A stretch of DNA of 11,691 bases. Source: Nitrospirota bacterium (GTDB taxonomy: Bacteria; Nitrospirota; Thermodesulfovibrionia; Thermodesulfovibrionales; UBA6898). The DNA is taken from positions 1 to 11,691 of the forward strand of contig JAOUFP010000037.1 in NCBI GenBank assembly GCA_029858145.1, in the 5' to 3' direction. The notes under the pieces are model-generated. The model was not told the origin of the DNA and did no database searches. It saw only the letters and a program-made list of their open reading frames with translations. Both the position numbers and the translations under genes were made by a program. Below, piece by piece: positions 1 to 5,697 of the stretch (position 1 is its first letter; each line of letters opens with the position of its first letter).

Positions 1-25
1 AATCGTATTGTTTGTATTTCGCCAC
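1..25 (-). CDS. 5' end of an unknown gene cut by the window edge
   Basis: Only eight codons are visible, reading MAKYKQYD from a GTG at 25-23. The start is chosen because AGGAGG (37-32, minus strand) lies six bases upstream, the best ribosome-binding site in the left third. An in-frame ATG at 57-55 would add residues but has no comparable site. The untranslated stretch back to the cassette boundary at 117 is about 90 bases, far longer than the 15-25 bases of the other cassettes, so either this cassette differs or something has inserted here. The K-Y-K-x-Y opening recalls some IS1182-type transposases, but eight residues cannot establish that. Confidence 0.5.
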
Positions 26-111
26 TCGTTGCCTCCTTGCTAACCCGTGTGGTCTCATCTTTATACAAGATGAATGGCGATATTATAAGCCTTTCAGGAC
101 TTTTTCTACAG

Positions 112-202
112 CTTCAACGCCATGCCTCACCCGCGCATGAACAGACAATTGCTGAAACCAAAAGACGCTTATTATGCGTCGGTGTGGAGGCAGTTGTTAG
201 CT
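112..202 (-). other. attC site of cassette 3 (91 bp)
   Basis: The outer boxes are GTTAGCT at 196-202 (R'' complement) and CTTCAAC at 112-118, whose minus strand GTTGAAG is the R' box. Inner arms at 128-138 and 174-184 pair over 11 positions with two mismatches, and GCCT (124-127) pairs with AGGC (188-191); unpaired TGG at 185-187 gives the extra-helical bases typical of attC. The TAA stop of the cassette gene (199-197) lies inside the R'' box, a common arrangement. The right arm shares GTCGGTGTGG with the attC of cassette 2. Confidence 0.85.
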
Positions 203-652
203 GTCTTGATTATTTTTCTTAAACATCCATTTAGTATGATTATAGCCTCCAATTATGCCAATCAGCCAACCGACAGGAAAAAGCATAATGGCAAATTTAA
301 ACCCAAGCCAAAAAAGCCCAACGCTGAGAAAAGAAATGATAAGACCAAGCCAACCCATACGCATTCCACGCCAAGATGCTGGAGTCATGGCTAAGGTCAA
401 AAGTCCGCCTTTTTCCCATATATTTTCTTTTGCTTCTTTAGTAAATAAGAATATGATGTGATTGAGGAGGCCAAGAATGCAGATTAAACATCCTATAATT
501 AATATGTCTCGTGGAATTGTTTGTTTGTCAGGGTTTAACCATATACTCCCGAAAATGAGCACGGAACCCACAAGGCCAATATAGTTTCCTCTCCATGCTG
601 CTGGCTTAATTATCCACAATGGAGATGCCGCTATTTGTATTATTGATTTCAT
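197..652 (-). CDS. Cassette 3: small membrane protein with a duplicated PA(A/S)WRG motif
   Basis: This 151-aa protein is not assigned to a family. It has about four hydrophobic segments (roughly residues 23-39, 49-70, 99-117 and 118-137), so it is probably an inner-membrane protein. Two halves look related: PAAWRG (17-22) and PASWRG (91-96) each sit directly before a membrane segment beginning (I/M)G-x-x-G, which suggests an internal duplication. The C-terminus is lysine-rich. It is the only gene of its cassette; the ATG lies 22 bases after the cassette start, with no strong ribosome-binding site. The stop codon is within attC. Transcription probably depends on a promoter upstream in the array. 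Confidence 0.75.
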   Translation of the reverse strand: MKSIIQIAASPLWIIKPAAWRGNYIGLVGSVLIFGSIWLNPDKQTIPRDILIIGCLICILGLLNHIIFLFTKEAKENIWEKGGLLTLAMTPASWRGMRMGWLGLIISFLSVGLFWLGFKFAIMLFPVGWLIGIIGGYNHTKWMFKKNNQDS

Positions 653-668
653 TTTAATAATATTTTGC

Positions 669-759
669 AGCTAATGAATCGTGTAACCCGCGCCGGAATA
701 GGGAAATGTAAATTCAAAACCACGCTTATCCGGTGTCGGTGTGGCCGCTATCGTTAGCA
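669..759 (-). other. attC site of cassette 2 (91 bp), with an altered R' box
   Basis: The R'' side is GTTAGCA at 753-759 and the R' side is AGCTAAT at 669-675, so the minus strand reads ATTAGCT where GTTAGCT is expected. The change affects the G that precedes the recombination point, the last base of cassette 2. The TTAGCT that follows (674-669) belongs to cassette 3 and matches its attC exactly. Inner arms around 690-700 and 728-738 share GCCGGAATA against TATCCGG, with one extra A as an extra-helical base. The stem is weaker than in the other two sites. Confidence 0.75.
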
Positions 760-761
760 CT

Positions 762-1346
762 TCATAATTTGTAATGAATTCCCAATTCATTGTTCTCGAG
801 GGTAAAGCCGTCACAGTGCTCATCGGTAACACGCAAAAGAGATGGAACGGGTAATAATTCCGCCTCTTCAGCTTTTTCTTTGTAAAAAAATAAAACGATT
901 ATAAAAAGGCCTGCAACTGCATTCAGACAATTCTTTAAATTGCCCTTATGAAAGTCCGTATCTCGGTGGTGTTTTACTTTATTGTATGCTGTCCACCAAT
1001 CTGGAACTCCTTTCGTTTCATTCCAATTTAGCCAAGGTGTTAACTCCAATCCAAATCGAGGCATAGTAACTTTAAAACTCGGCAGCTCCGAGTAAGCTTT
1101 TTTTATTTCTTTTCTGTAATGATGAATGTTAGACGCAGAAGAATTTGCATTTAGTTTCTTGCAAAGTTGTTTTGAAACCACATCAACTTCTGAGGCCGCT
1201 GAGAACAGAATGCGAGCTATCTCAAGCGAATAGCATGGAAAATTCGCATTTGAGAACTCAACATAGCGTGAAAGTACCTCGAGATCTTTCTCTAGAGAAA
1301 GAAAATAGTTCCAATGAGGTAATGATAATCCACTTATTATTGCCAT
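762..1346 (-). CDS. Cassette 2: hypothetical protein with an RX4H (HEPN-like) motif
   Basis: This is a 194-aa, mainly alpha-helical protein without a signal peptide. Its most distinctive stretch is WW (117-118), YN (121-122), KHHR (125-128), His133, then N-L-x-x-C-L-N-A-V-A-G-L-F (136-148). Proteins with the pattern W-x-A-Y-N-x-V-K-H-x-R followed by a helix rich in N, L and A are frequent hypotheticals in mobile DNA. R128 and H133 form an R-x4-H motif, the signature of HEPN ribonucleases, and the position after a helix suits that fold; whether it is a true HEPN domain is inference. Residues 144-155 are hydrophobic and could be a buried helix. The start lies 16 bases after the cassette boundary, and GGAG is about six bases ahead of the ATG. 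The stop is three bases from attC. Confidence 0.75.
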   Translation of the reverse strand: MAIISGLSLPHWNYFLSLEKDLEVLSRYVEFSNANFPCYSLEIARILFSAASEVDVVSKQLCKKLNANSSASNIHHYRKEIKKAYSELPSFKVTMPRFGLELTPWLNWNETKGVPDWWTAYNKVKHHRDTDFHKGNLKNCLNAVAGLFIIVLFFYKEKAEEAELLPVPSLLRVTDEHCDGFTLENNELGIHYKL

Positions 1347-1356
1347 AGTATTCTCC

Positions 1357-1448
1357 TGCTAACGAAATGCATCAGCCGGCCAGCGAGAAGGCCAAAGTTG
1401 AAAACAAATCACGCTTTCACGCTGGTCGGCTGGATGCTGTTGTTGTAC
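1357..1448 (-). other. attC site of cassette 1 (92 bp)
   Basis: The outer boxes are TGCTAAC at 1357-1363 (minus-strand R' GTTAGCA) and GTTGTAC at 1442-1448 (minus-strand R'' GTACAAC). Inner arms 1374-1385 and 1420-1431 pair over 12 positions with a single mismatch. Further out GCATC pairs with GATGC, shifted by one extra base, the extra-helical base used for strand choice in attC folding. The central loop carries an ACGCTT tract also present in the other two sites. Recombination would fall between 1363 and 1362. Confidence 0.9.
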
Positions 1449-1470
1449 GTTGCCTTGTTTTCTATTGCTG

Positions 1471-2004
1471 TTATTTTGACTTTGTGTTCTTGAGAAGTAA
1501 TAATTTAACGCCTCGTTTTATACACAAGGCTTCTATATATTTGAGTTGATCCACATGGTCAGCTTTTGCCCGGTTGTCGTCATCAATTAAGGCAAGAGTC
1601 GGAATTTTGCTCAACACGTCGCCATAGTGAAGAGCCTGCCCGAGACCTTCTTGCCACTTGTGCAAGTAGTCAACTTCAATTGCATAGCTGTCAGTGACAA
1701 TATCGACCCTGCCATTCTCAATAGGCACTTCGGAACGACCGTTAATTTTTTGTCGAAATGCCTCAATCCAATATTTTTCAAGTGAGGGATCTTCAACTGA
1801 TAGCTCAATGGCTGGAATGAATACGGGATTATCAAGAGAATAATAAGAAAAGGAATGCGGCTGCTTCTGTTCTTGAGAGTCTTCTTTTAAAAAAACTTTA
1901 GACATCTTAAAAACAAGCCCTAGCAGAATAAAGATAGCAATTATTGCTATCCCGACTTTGACTGCAAATATAGGCGACTTCTTTTGGGTTATTTTAACCG
2001 TCAT
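1471..2004 (-). CDS. Cassette 1, gene 2: membrane-anchored protein with a PD-(D/E)XK-like core
   Basis: This 177-aa protein has an N-terminal membrane anchor (about 11-31), a polar linker, and a C-terminal domain placed in the cytoplasm by the positive N-terminus only if the topology is reversed, so sidedness is open. The domain reads G-R-V-D (98-101), then A-I-E-V-D (108-112), K-W-x-E-G-L-G-Q-A-L-x-Y (116-127) and a T-L-A-L-I-D strand (136-141). That order matches PD-(D/E)XK-superfamily hypotheticals of the type R-V-D...A-I-E-x-D...K-W-x-E-x-I-G-Q-x-L-x-Y. The usual catalytic lysine after E-x is Asp112 here, so nuclease activity is not assured. The ATG is one base after the stop of the upstream gene with only a weak ribosome-binding site, indicating translational coupling. 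Confidence 0.75.
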   Translation of the reverse strand: MTVKITQKKSPIFAVKVGIAIIAIFILLGLVFKMSKVFLKEDSQEQKQPHSFSYYSLDNPVFIPAIELSVEDPSLEKYWIEAFRQKINGRSEVPIENGRVDIVTDSYAIEVDYLHKWQEGLGQALHYGDVLSKIPTLALIDDDNRAKADHVDQLKYIEALCIKRGVKLLLLKNTKSK

Positions 2005-2005
2005 A

Positions 2006-3121
2006 CTATCTTTTTAAGAACAAGAAAATGATAATCCCGATAACGATAGCAACAACGATGATGACAGTGTTATTGTTCTTCTTAACAGTTATATTCGTAG
2101 TACCACTTGCAGTTTCAAAAGATGATTTAATTTCATAATCGCTTTTTGATGCCTGTTCAAGTGCATTTACTGCTTTAATGGTGTTTCCCATATCTTTTGT
2201 ACTATTGGCAAAACGTTGATCCGCTTTATGCTGGGACAATTCAAGATTAAATTTTTCGTTAAGGACTCTTTCGCGTAGCGCAGTCTTTTGTTTTTCATTC
2301 AAATCATCAAAGGATAGGTTGATCAATTCCCCCCTAGACTGCTGTTTCACCAATGCACGTTCCATTTCTTCCCGTGGGACTAGTTCAAGGTTGTCCTTGT
2401 CCATTTTTCTACCTCCAAAGACTCTGTTAATAAAAGGCTTCTTTTTTTGTTGTATTGTAACATGTATTGTTCCCTGCGGTAAGGTGATGGTATGAGAGAC
2501 AGACTGAGTATTTTCAACGATATTGACGTATTGGTCAATACGTCTAAATTCAACATCGAGATAGGCGGTGCGCAACTTTGCTTCTTCTTGTTCTAATGAT
2601 GTAAGTATTTTATTGGCTGACTCAGCGTCACCGCCTGACAACCAAGTTGCTCTCGTTTTAAGTTCTTCGGGAAGTTTGAAATTGTTCGACTTTTCAACAA
2701 TTCTATTAACGACAGGTGGTAAATCTTGTTTCCAAAGTTCTGGAGATGTGGTCACATACTCATTTGTCTGTCTTTTATTCATGTAGTATTCCCGCAGCTT
2801 TTTGACCAATTCATAGCGCGCAGCTTGAGATAGGAAAGGAGGCAAAAGATTCAAAAGCCGTTCTGCCGTTTGTCCGCTGAGTGTTGTCTCGCCACTTTTC
2901 CATTTTTGGAAAGTATTACGAGCATATTTCTCGGCACTTTCGCCGTATTCTTTGCCGTATTGATAAAAAATAGATTCGCGGGAGGTCCTGTCGAGATTAA
3001 GAAATATTGATTCAATATCCTTATCTATGCCAGCAAATAAATATGTCAGTTGGCTTCTTTTGCTCGTGTGATAAGCACCCCAGCTTGTTCGACGACGATA
3101 TTTATTGTAGTAGGCTGTCAT
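2006..3121 (-). CDS. Cassette 1, gene 1: tail-anchored hypothetical protein
   Basis: I do not recognise this 371-aa protein. Residues 52-110 form a conserved-looking helical unit with Y-G-x-x-Y-G-x-x-A-x-x-Y-A (55-67), W-K-S-G (74-77), L-S-G-Q-T (81-85) and L-L-P-P-x-L (92-97). The middle, from 165 to about 325, is charged and probably helical or coiled-coil, interrupted by a beta-like stretch (207-224). The protein ends in a single membrane segment (about 352-369) followed by KR, with no signal peptide, so it is probably a C-tail-anchored protein with its bulk in the cytoplasm. The ATG is 20 bases after the cassette boundary, downstream of a candidate promoter at the attI region, so it is the best placed gene for expression. 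Coupled to the next gene. Confidence 0.8.
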   Translation of the reverse strand: MTAYYNKYRRRTSWGAYHTSKRSQLTYLFAGIDKDIESIFLNLDRTSRESIFYQYGKEYGESAEKYARNTFQKWKSGETTLSGQTAERLLNLLPPFLSQAARYELVKKLREYYMNKRQTNEYVTTSPELWKQDLPPVVNRIVEKSNNFKLPEELKTRATWLSGGDAESANKILTSLEQEEAKLRTAYLDVEFRRIDQYVNIVENTQSVSHTITLPQGTIHVTIQQKKKPFINRVFGGRKMDKDNLELVPREEMERALVKQQSRGELINLSFDDLNEKQKTALRERVLNEKFNLELSQHKADQRFANSTKDMGNTIKAVNALEQASKSDYEIKSSFETASGTTNITVKKNNNTVIIVVAIVIGIIIFLFLKR

Positions 3122-3141
3122 ATTTTATTTATTATGTACAA

Positions 3142-3281
3142 CATATATTAGACGGATTCTTTAATATTAATATCATAGATTCCATAATATTGAATATTAT
3201 AGATTCCGCCTAGCATAACAGTCCATATCAATCTTGCTTAATGCCCTAAGAAATGATATTCTCATCAAAACGTAATCCGGG
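3142..3281. other. attI-like recombination region of the integron
   Basis: This AT-rich stretch separates the first cassette from the divergent integrase gene, the position of attI. The crossover is placed between 3142 and 3141 because the minus strand reads G then TTGTAC, and TTGTAC complements the R'' box of cassette 1. Next to it lie two imperfect direct repeats, 3163-3183 and 3186-3207, each starting AATATT and ending ATAGATTCC; GATTC recurs at 3155, 3178 and 3202, at 23-24-base spacing. Direct repeats that bind integrase are known beside the attI1 core, so these may be equivalent sites, but that is inference. Confidence 0.6.
3196..3225 (-). promoter_or_regulatory. Candidate cassette promoter within the attI region
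   Basis: On the minus strand TGGACT (3225-3220) is a 4/6 match to the -35 consensus and TATAAT (3201-3196) is a perfect -10, 18 bases apart. It points into cassette 1, with initiation expected near 3189, giving a leader of about 70 bases. Promoters serving cassettes usually lie in attI or intI, which supports the call. The region is AT-rich, so a chance match is possible. Confidence 0.45.
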
Positions 3282-3290
3282 GTGGATCAC

Positions 3291-4184
3291 ATGGGGAAAG
3301 ATCAGCAGGGCGTTGATGAAGAGGGTGCCGGCAATTTTTGGCATGATTATCTCATATTAGTGATGTCTGATGGCATTCCCGAGGCCAAAGCCAGATGGTA
3401 TGTGAAATGGGCCGAACAATTCGCCCGTTCCGTCCGCTCGGTCCCTCTCCGCAACAGAAGCGCTGAACACGTCAGCAATTATCTCCAGGACCTTTCCCTC
3501 AATCCTAATGTTAAGGGCTGGCAGATCGAACAGGCCACCGAGGCGCTGAGGGTTCTTTACCAGACATTCCTGAAAATCCACTGGGCGACTCAATGGCCTG
3601 ACTGCCTTACTGATACAACGAACCAAAGCAATAAATCCTGTTCTGGTGAGGCGTCGCTGCCCCCTGAGACAGAGCCTGAAAGATTCAAAGACGGGGGTGC
3701 GTGGCCTGCAGACTGCAGTATTCACGAAGATGTTATGGTACGGTTGCGCACTCAAATGCGCACTCTTCATTATTCCCTGCGTACGGAACAGACCTATGAG
3801 CAATGGATAAAGCGTTTTTTCCTCTTTCATCAAATGAAATCCCCAAAGGAAATGGGACACGAATTTGTGCAGGAGTATCTTGAGTATCTGGCTGTGGTCA
3901 GGAAAATTTCGGCGAGTACTCAAAACCAGGCCTTGAATGCGCTTGTCTTTCTTTTTAGGAATATTCTCGGGGAACCTTTGCCGGAAGAAAAGAACGCATT
4001 GTTTACCATAGAGGACACAGGAAAAAAACAACGTTATTTGTTGAAGATGCCCACGCGCTCCACTTACTCAGCAGTAAACTGCATTTCTCTTTTTTTGACA
4101 GGCTACCGCCGGCCAGTGTCGGGCCCTCCGCCGGACACCACGATGAGGCGAAATGACTTTGCAGAATTCATATGGCTTGAATAA
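3291..4184 (+). pseudogene. intI: Truncated integron integrase (tyrosine recombinase) lacking the catalytic domain
   Basis: The ATG at 3291 is preferred to the GTG at 3282 because GGGGTGG (3279-3285) sits just upstream of it. An N-terminal helical domain (about residues 25-105) precedes a linker and a core-binding SAM-like domain (about 145-230). The latter has the typical integron-integrase pattern: R-x-x-H-Y-S-x-R-T-E-x-T-Y, W-I-x-R-F-x-x-F-H, P-x-x-M-G, S-T-Q-N-Q-A-L-N-A-L-x-F-L-F and I-L-G. Standard IntI proteins start near this core-binding domain and continue for about 220 residues with the R-H-R-Y catalytic set. Here homology ends at L-P-E-E (near 3996) and about 60 unrelated residues follow to the stop. 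No catalytic Arg, His or Tyr box is visible in any frame up to 4546. It should be inactive as a recombinase. Confidence 0.85.
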
Positions 4185-4307
4185 GGGAGGAATATAAGTT
4201 GCCTCAATCCCCCCGGGATTAAATATAAATAAATTTTCAGAGATTGTAAAGAACGAAATAGAGTCGGTGTTTATTAAAACGATGGGGTTATTTGCAGCCT
4301 GTAAAAT

Positions 4308-4340
4308 CTCCCCTCACCCCTCTTTGCCAAAGAGGGGAAC
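4308..4340. repeat. Palindromic element, probable copy of a dispersed repeat
   Basis: CCCCTCTTTG (4317-4326) and CAAAGAGGGG (4328-4337) form a perfect 10-bp inverted repeat around a single C, preceded by TCTCCCCTCA. Units of the type CCCC-TCTTTG-palindrome next to a second CCCC tract are common interspersed repeats in intergenic DNA of environmental bacteria. Only one copy is in this window. It lacks a T-tract, so a terminator role is less likely. Confidence 0.45.
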
Positions 4341-4442
4341 AATGCGGAAACGCTTGCCTTACAACGGCGTTGATCCGGTTACTTTGCAATGTCCGTCGCT
4401 GAAGTATTTTCTCTGAAAATAGAGCGCGACGTTGACCAGGCC

Positions 4443-4457
4443 CCCGGAGTTTCCGGG
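4443..4457. other. Short hairpin downstream of the ars operon
   Basis: CCCGGA (4443-4448) and TCCGGG (4452-4457) form a 6-bp GC-rich stem with a three-base loop, about 90 bases past the ccdA-like stop. No T-run follows in the direction of the operon, so an intrinsic terminator is not demonstrated. Confidence 0.25.
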
Positions 4458-4546
4458 AGCACTGCACCTATCCCAGAGGCCTGCGCCTGTTATCCTCCAT
4501 GCCACCAGCCTTTGCATATGACTGAAAAGAGATCCATGCTGTTTCC

Positions 4547-5236
4547 TTAAAAATTCGTTACCCCAAAATATATGCCGAATACTATAAGTAAGGCACCGCT
4601 GAACTTCTTTGCATAGAGAGAAAAGTTCTTGACGCCCCGTGAACTTACAAGGCTCCCGGTAAGTCCTACAGAAAGCCCCGCAATGAATATTAATGAGCAG
4701 TGCCCTATGGCATAGACAAAGAGGAGCGATCCACCGTAACCCACATCGCCTTGGGTAGAGACATAGGCGAGAATCACCGCAAGTACTGGGGTTGCGCAGG
4801 GAGAGGAGACAGTGCCGGTCAGAAGGCCGAGCAGAAACGCGCCGACAAGGCCCTTTGTTCTAACCACTCTTGTTTTCTGGAAGGGCAAAGGAATCGAGAT
4901 GATCCCCATGAGCTGGAGGCCCATTAATATGGCTATGACTGCAAGCCCGATATAAAGCCACCTGCCCATGAATCCAAGGAACTGTCCCGTGACTGAAGCA
5001 GCAGCGCCAAGCAGGGTAAAGGTGATCGAGAGCCCAAGGACAAATACCAGGGAGAAAAAAGCTGCCTTCTTTTTGTTTCCCTCGGAATAGCCACCGACAT
5101 AGCCGATTATCAAAGGAATGGCTGCAAGGACACACGGGCTCGCGGCAGAAATAAGGCCACCGATAAATACAGCGACAAAAGCCAGTCCGTGCTGATTCTG
5201 GATTATTGTCTGAATGTTTTCCAGGAATCCCTGCAT
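4547..5236 (-). CDS. ccdA: CcdA/DsbD-family transmembrane thiol-electron transporter
   Basis: This 229-aa membrane protein belongs to the CcdA (DsbD transmembrane domain) family, which carries reducing electrons from cytoplasmic thioredoxin to thiol proteins outside the inner membrane. Two halves are visible, each with the family's cysteine-proline signature: S-P-C-V-L-A-A-I-P (Cys35) and S-S-P-C-A-T-P-V (Cys147). These are the redox pair. About six membrane segments are present (roughly 17-40, 58-80, 92-113, 128-160, 168-192, 208-227), as expected. The start follows an AGGAA-type site. It is the last gene of the ars operon; its natural partner here is the thioredoxin-like lipoprotein three genes upstream (5698-6075), which it could keep reduced. 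A general cytochrome c biogenesis role is the alternative, but no cytochrome genes are nearby. Confidence 0.88.
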   Translation of the reverse strand: MQGFLENIQTIIQNQHGLAFVAVFIGGLISAASPCVLAAIPLIIGYVGGYSEGNKKKAAFFSLVFVLGLSITFTLLGAAASVTGQFLGFMGRWLYIGLAVIAILMGLQLMGIISIPLPFQKTRVVRTKGLVGAFLLGLLTGTVSSPCATPVLAVILAYVSTQGDVGYGGSLLFVYAIGHCSLIFIAGLSVGLTGSLVSSRGVKNFSLYAKKFSGALLIVFGIYFGVTNF

Positions 5237-5243
5237 TATAATT

Positions 5244-5400
5244 TTATTCCTCGCATTCGACGCGACGGTTTCTCATCTTCTCTATTGTCTTGTCCACGAC
5301 ACGGCGGATATCTCCAAAGCAGCACCGTCCCAGAGGGTGGGTGTTACCGCACCTTAAGCGCTTCGTCGGCTGATGGTTCCCTTGCTTTTATTAATTGCAT
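5244..5400 (-). pseudogene. Small Cys-rich gene, apparently frameshifted
   Basis: From the ATG at 5400 one frame reads M-Q-L-I-K-A-R-E-P-S-A-D-E-A-L-K-V-R and stops at about 5344. A second frame continues C-G-N-T-H-P-L-G-R-C-C-F-G-D-I-R-R-V-V, then a charged helix ending V-E-C-E-E at 5244. That downstream frame has no start codon after its own upstream stop (5390-5388). Joined, the two give a coherent protein of about 52-53 residues with four cysteines (C, CC, C). The frame changes at GTGCGGTAAC; a second tandem GTGCG there would restore the frame and the residues V-R-C-G-N, so loss of one 5-base repeat is a simple explanation. An assembly error or recoding are alternatives. It begins 11 bases after the 79-aa gene and ends eight bases before the ccdA-like gene, in operon register. 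Family unknown. Confidence 0.55.
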
Positions 5401-5411
5401 TGCCAATAGCG

Positions 5412-5651
5412 TTAAACACTGTGCTTGTGCAGCAAGTCCTCAATTTTCTTTATCTTATCTCTGTATTCCTGGCATTTTTCATCAGTCTCCTCATTCATCG
5501 CATTCACCTGTCCGCTGCCCACGTGAAGCGTGGTTTTAGTCAGCATGAAGGACAGTATTTCCTCTTCTTCATTTAAACATTCTCTAATAAACTCCAACTC
5601 TTTCCGGAGTTCTTCATCGGTCATCTGTTCGAGACTCTTCTTTGAAGACAT
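5412..5651 (-). CDS. Hypothetical 79-aa coiled-coil protein in the ars operon
   Basis: Not recognised. The protein is highly charged and almost wholly helical: residues 7-38 (E/K/L-rich) and 53-76 could form two coiled-coil helices around a loop containing H-V-G-S-G (43-47). Two cysteines (25 and 60) sit one in each helix and might pair with each other or bind metal. No signal peptide or membrane segment is present, so it is probably cytoplasmic. It lies 46 bases after the thioredoxin-like lipoprotein gene and 11 bases before the frameshifted Cys-rich gene on the same strand. The ribosome-binding site is weak. Confidence 0.65.
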   Translation of the reverse strand: MSSKKSLEQMTDEELRKELEFIRECLNEEEEILSFMLTKTTLHVGSGQVNAMNEETDEKCQEYRDKIKKIEDLLHKHSV

Positions 5652-5697
5652 ACGCTTTGCCCTGCCCGCCCTTTCCTCATAATTTTGATGGTTTATG

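Larger units (their letters stand above)
1..4184. mobile_element. Integron remnant: truncated integrase, attI-like site, three full cassettes and a partial fourth
   Basis: The layout is the canonical one: the integrase gene on the plus strand and divergent minus-strand cassettes, with a recombination site between them. Each complete cassette starts with TTRRRY-like bases 15-25 bases ahead of an ATG and ends in a roughly 91-bp attC. Cassette 1 is 3141-1363 (1779 bp, two genes), cassette 2 is 1362-675 (688 bp), cassette 3 is 674-118 (557 bp), and a fourth segment starts at 117 and runs off the window. Each cassette's first six bases exactly complement the R'' box of its own attC, as expected for circles inserted by attI x attC recombination. 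Near-uniform attC length and similar attC sequence argue for a chromosomal, lineage-specific integron rather than a class 1 mobile one. The integrase has lost its catalytic half, so the array should be frozen unless another integrase acts on it. The right boundary is uncertain because integrase homology fades near 3996. Confidence 0.85.
4185..4546. other. Intergenic junction between integron remnant and ars operon
   Basis: No convincing gene is seen on either strand. A strong ribosome-binding site (GGGAGG, 4186-4191) is followed by TTG and only six further codons before a stop, so it looks like an orphaned gene start. An open frame at 4389-4550 has no ribosome-binding site and no recognisable content. 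The stretch also contains the palindrome at 4317-4337 and the small hairpin at 4443-4457. It is plausibly scar DNA from the event that removed the integrase C-terminus. Confidence 0.5.

Noticed and set aside
28..44. GTTGCC and TGCTAAC next to each other as a further attC box pair
   Set aside because: No inner arms pair across the short space, and the TGCTAAC sits in the leader just before the AGGAGG site.
3357..4031. Long minus-strand open frame opposite the integrase
   Set aside because: The plus frame has clear integron-integrase motifs; the opposite frame has no recognisable content and is a shadow.
4317..4337. Palindrome as the intrinsic terminator of the ars operon
   Set aside because: No T-run follows on either side and it lies over 200 bases past the last gene; a dispersed repeat is more likely.
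4389..4550. Open frame of 53 codons in the junction region
   Set aside because: No ribosome-binding site, no family resemblance, and it runs into the end of the ccdA-like gene on the other strand.
5339..5370. Programmed +1 frameshift at the Cys-rich gene
   Set aside because: No typical recoding signal such as an internal Shine-Dalgarno with a rare or stop codon at the shift point; a mutation or sequence error is simpler.
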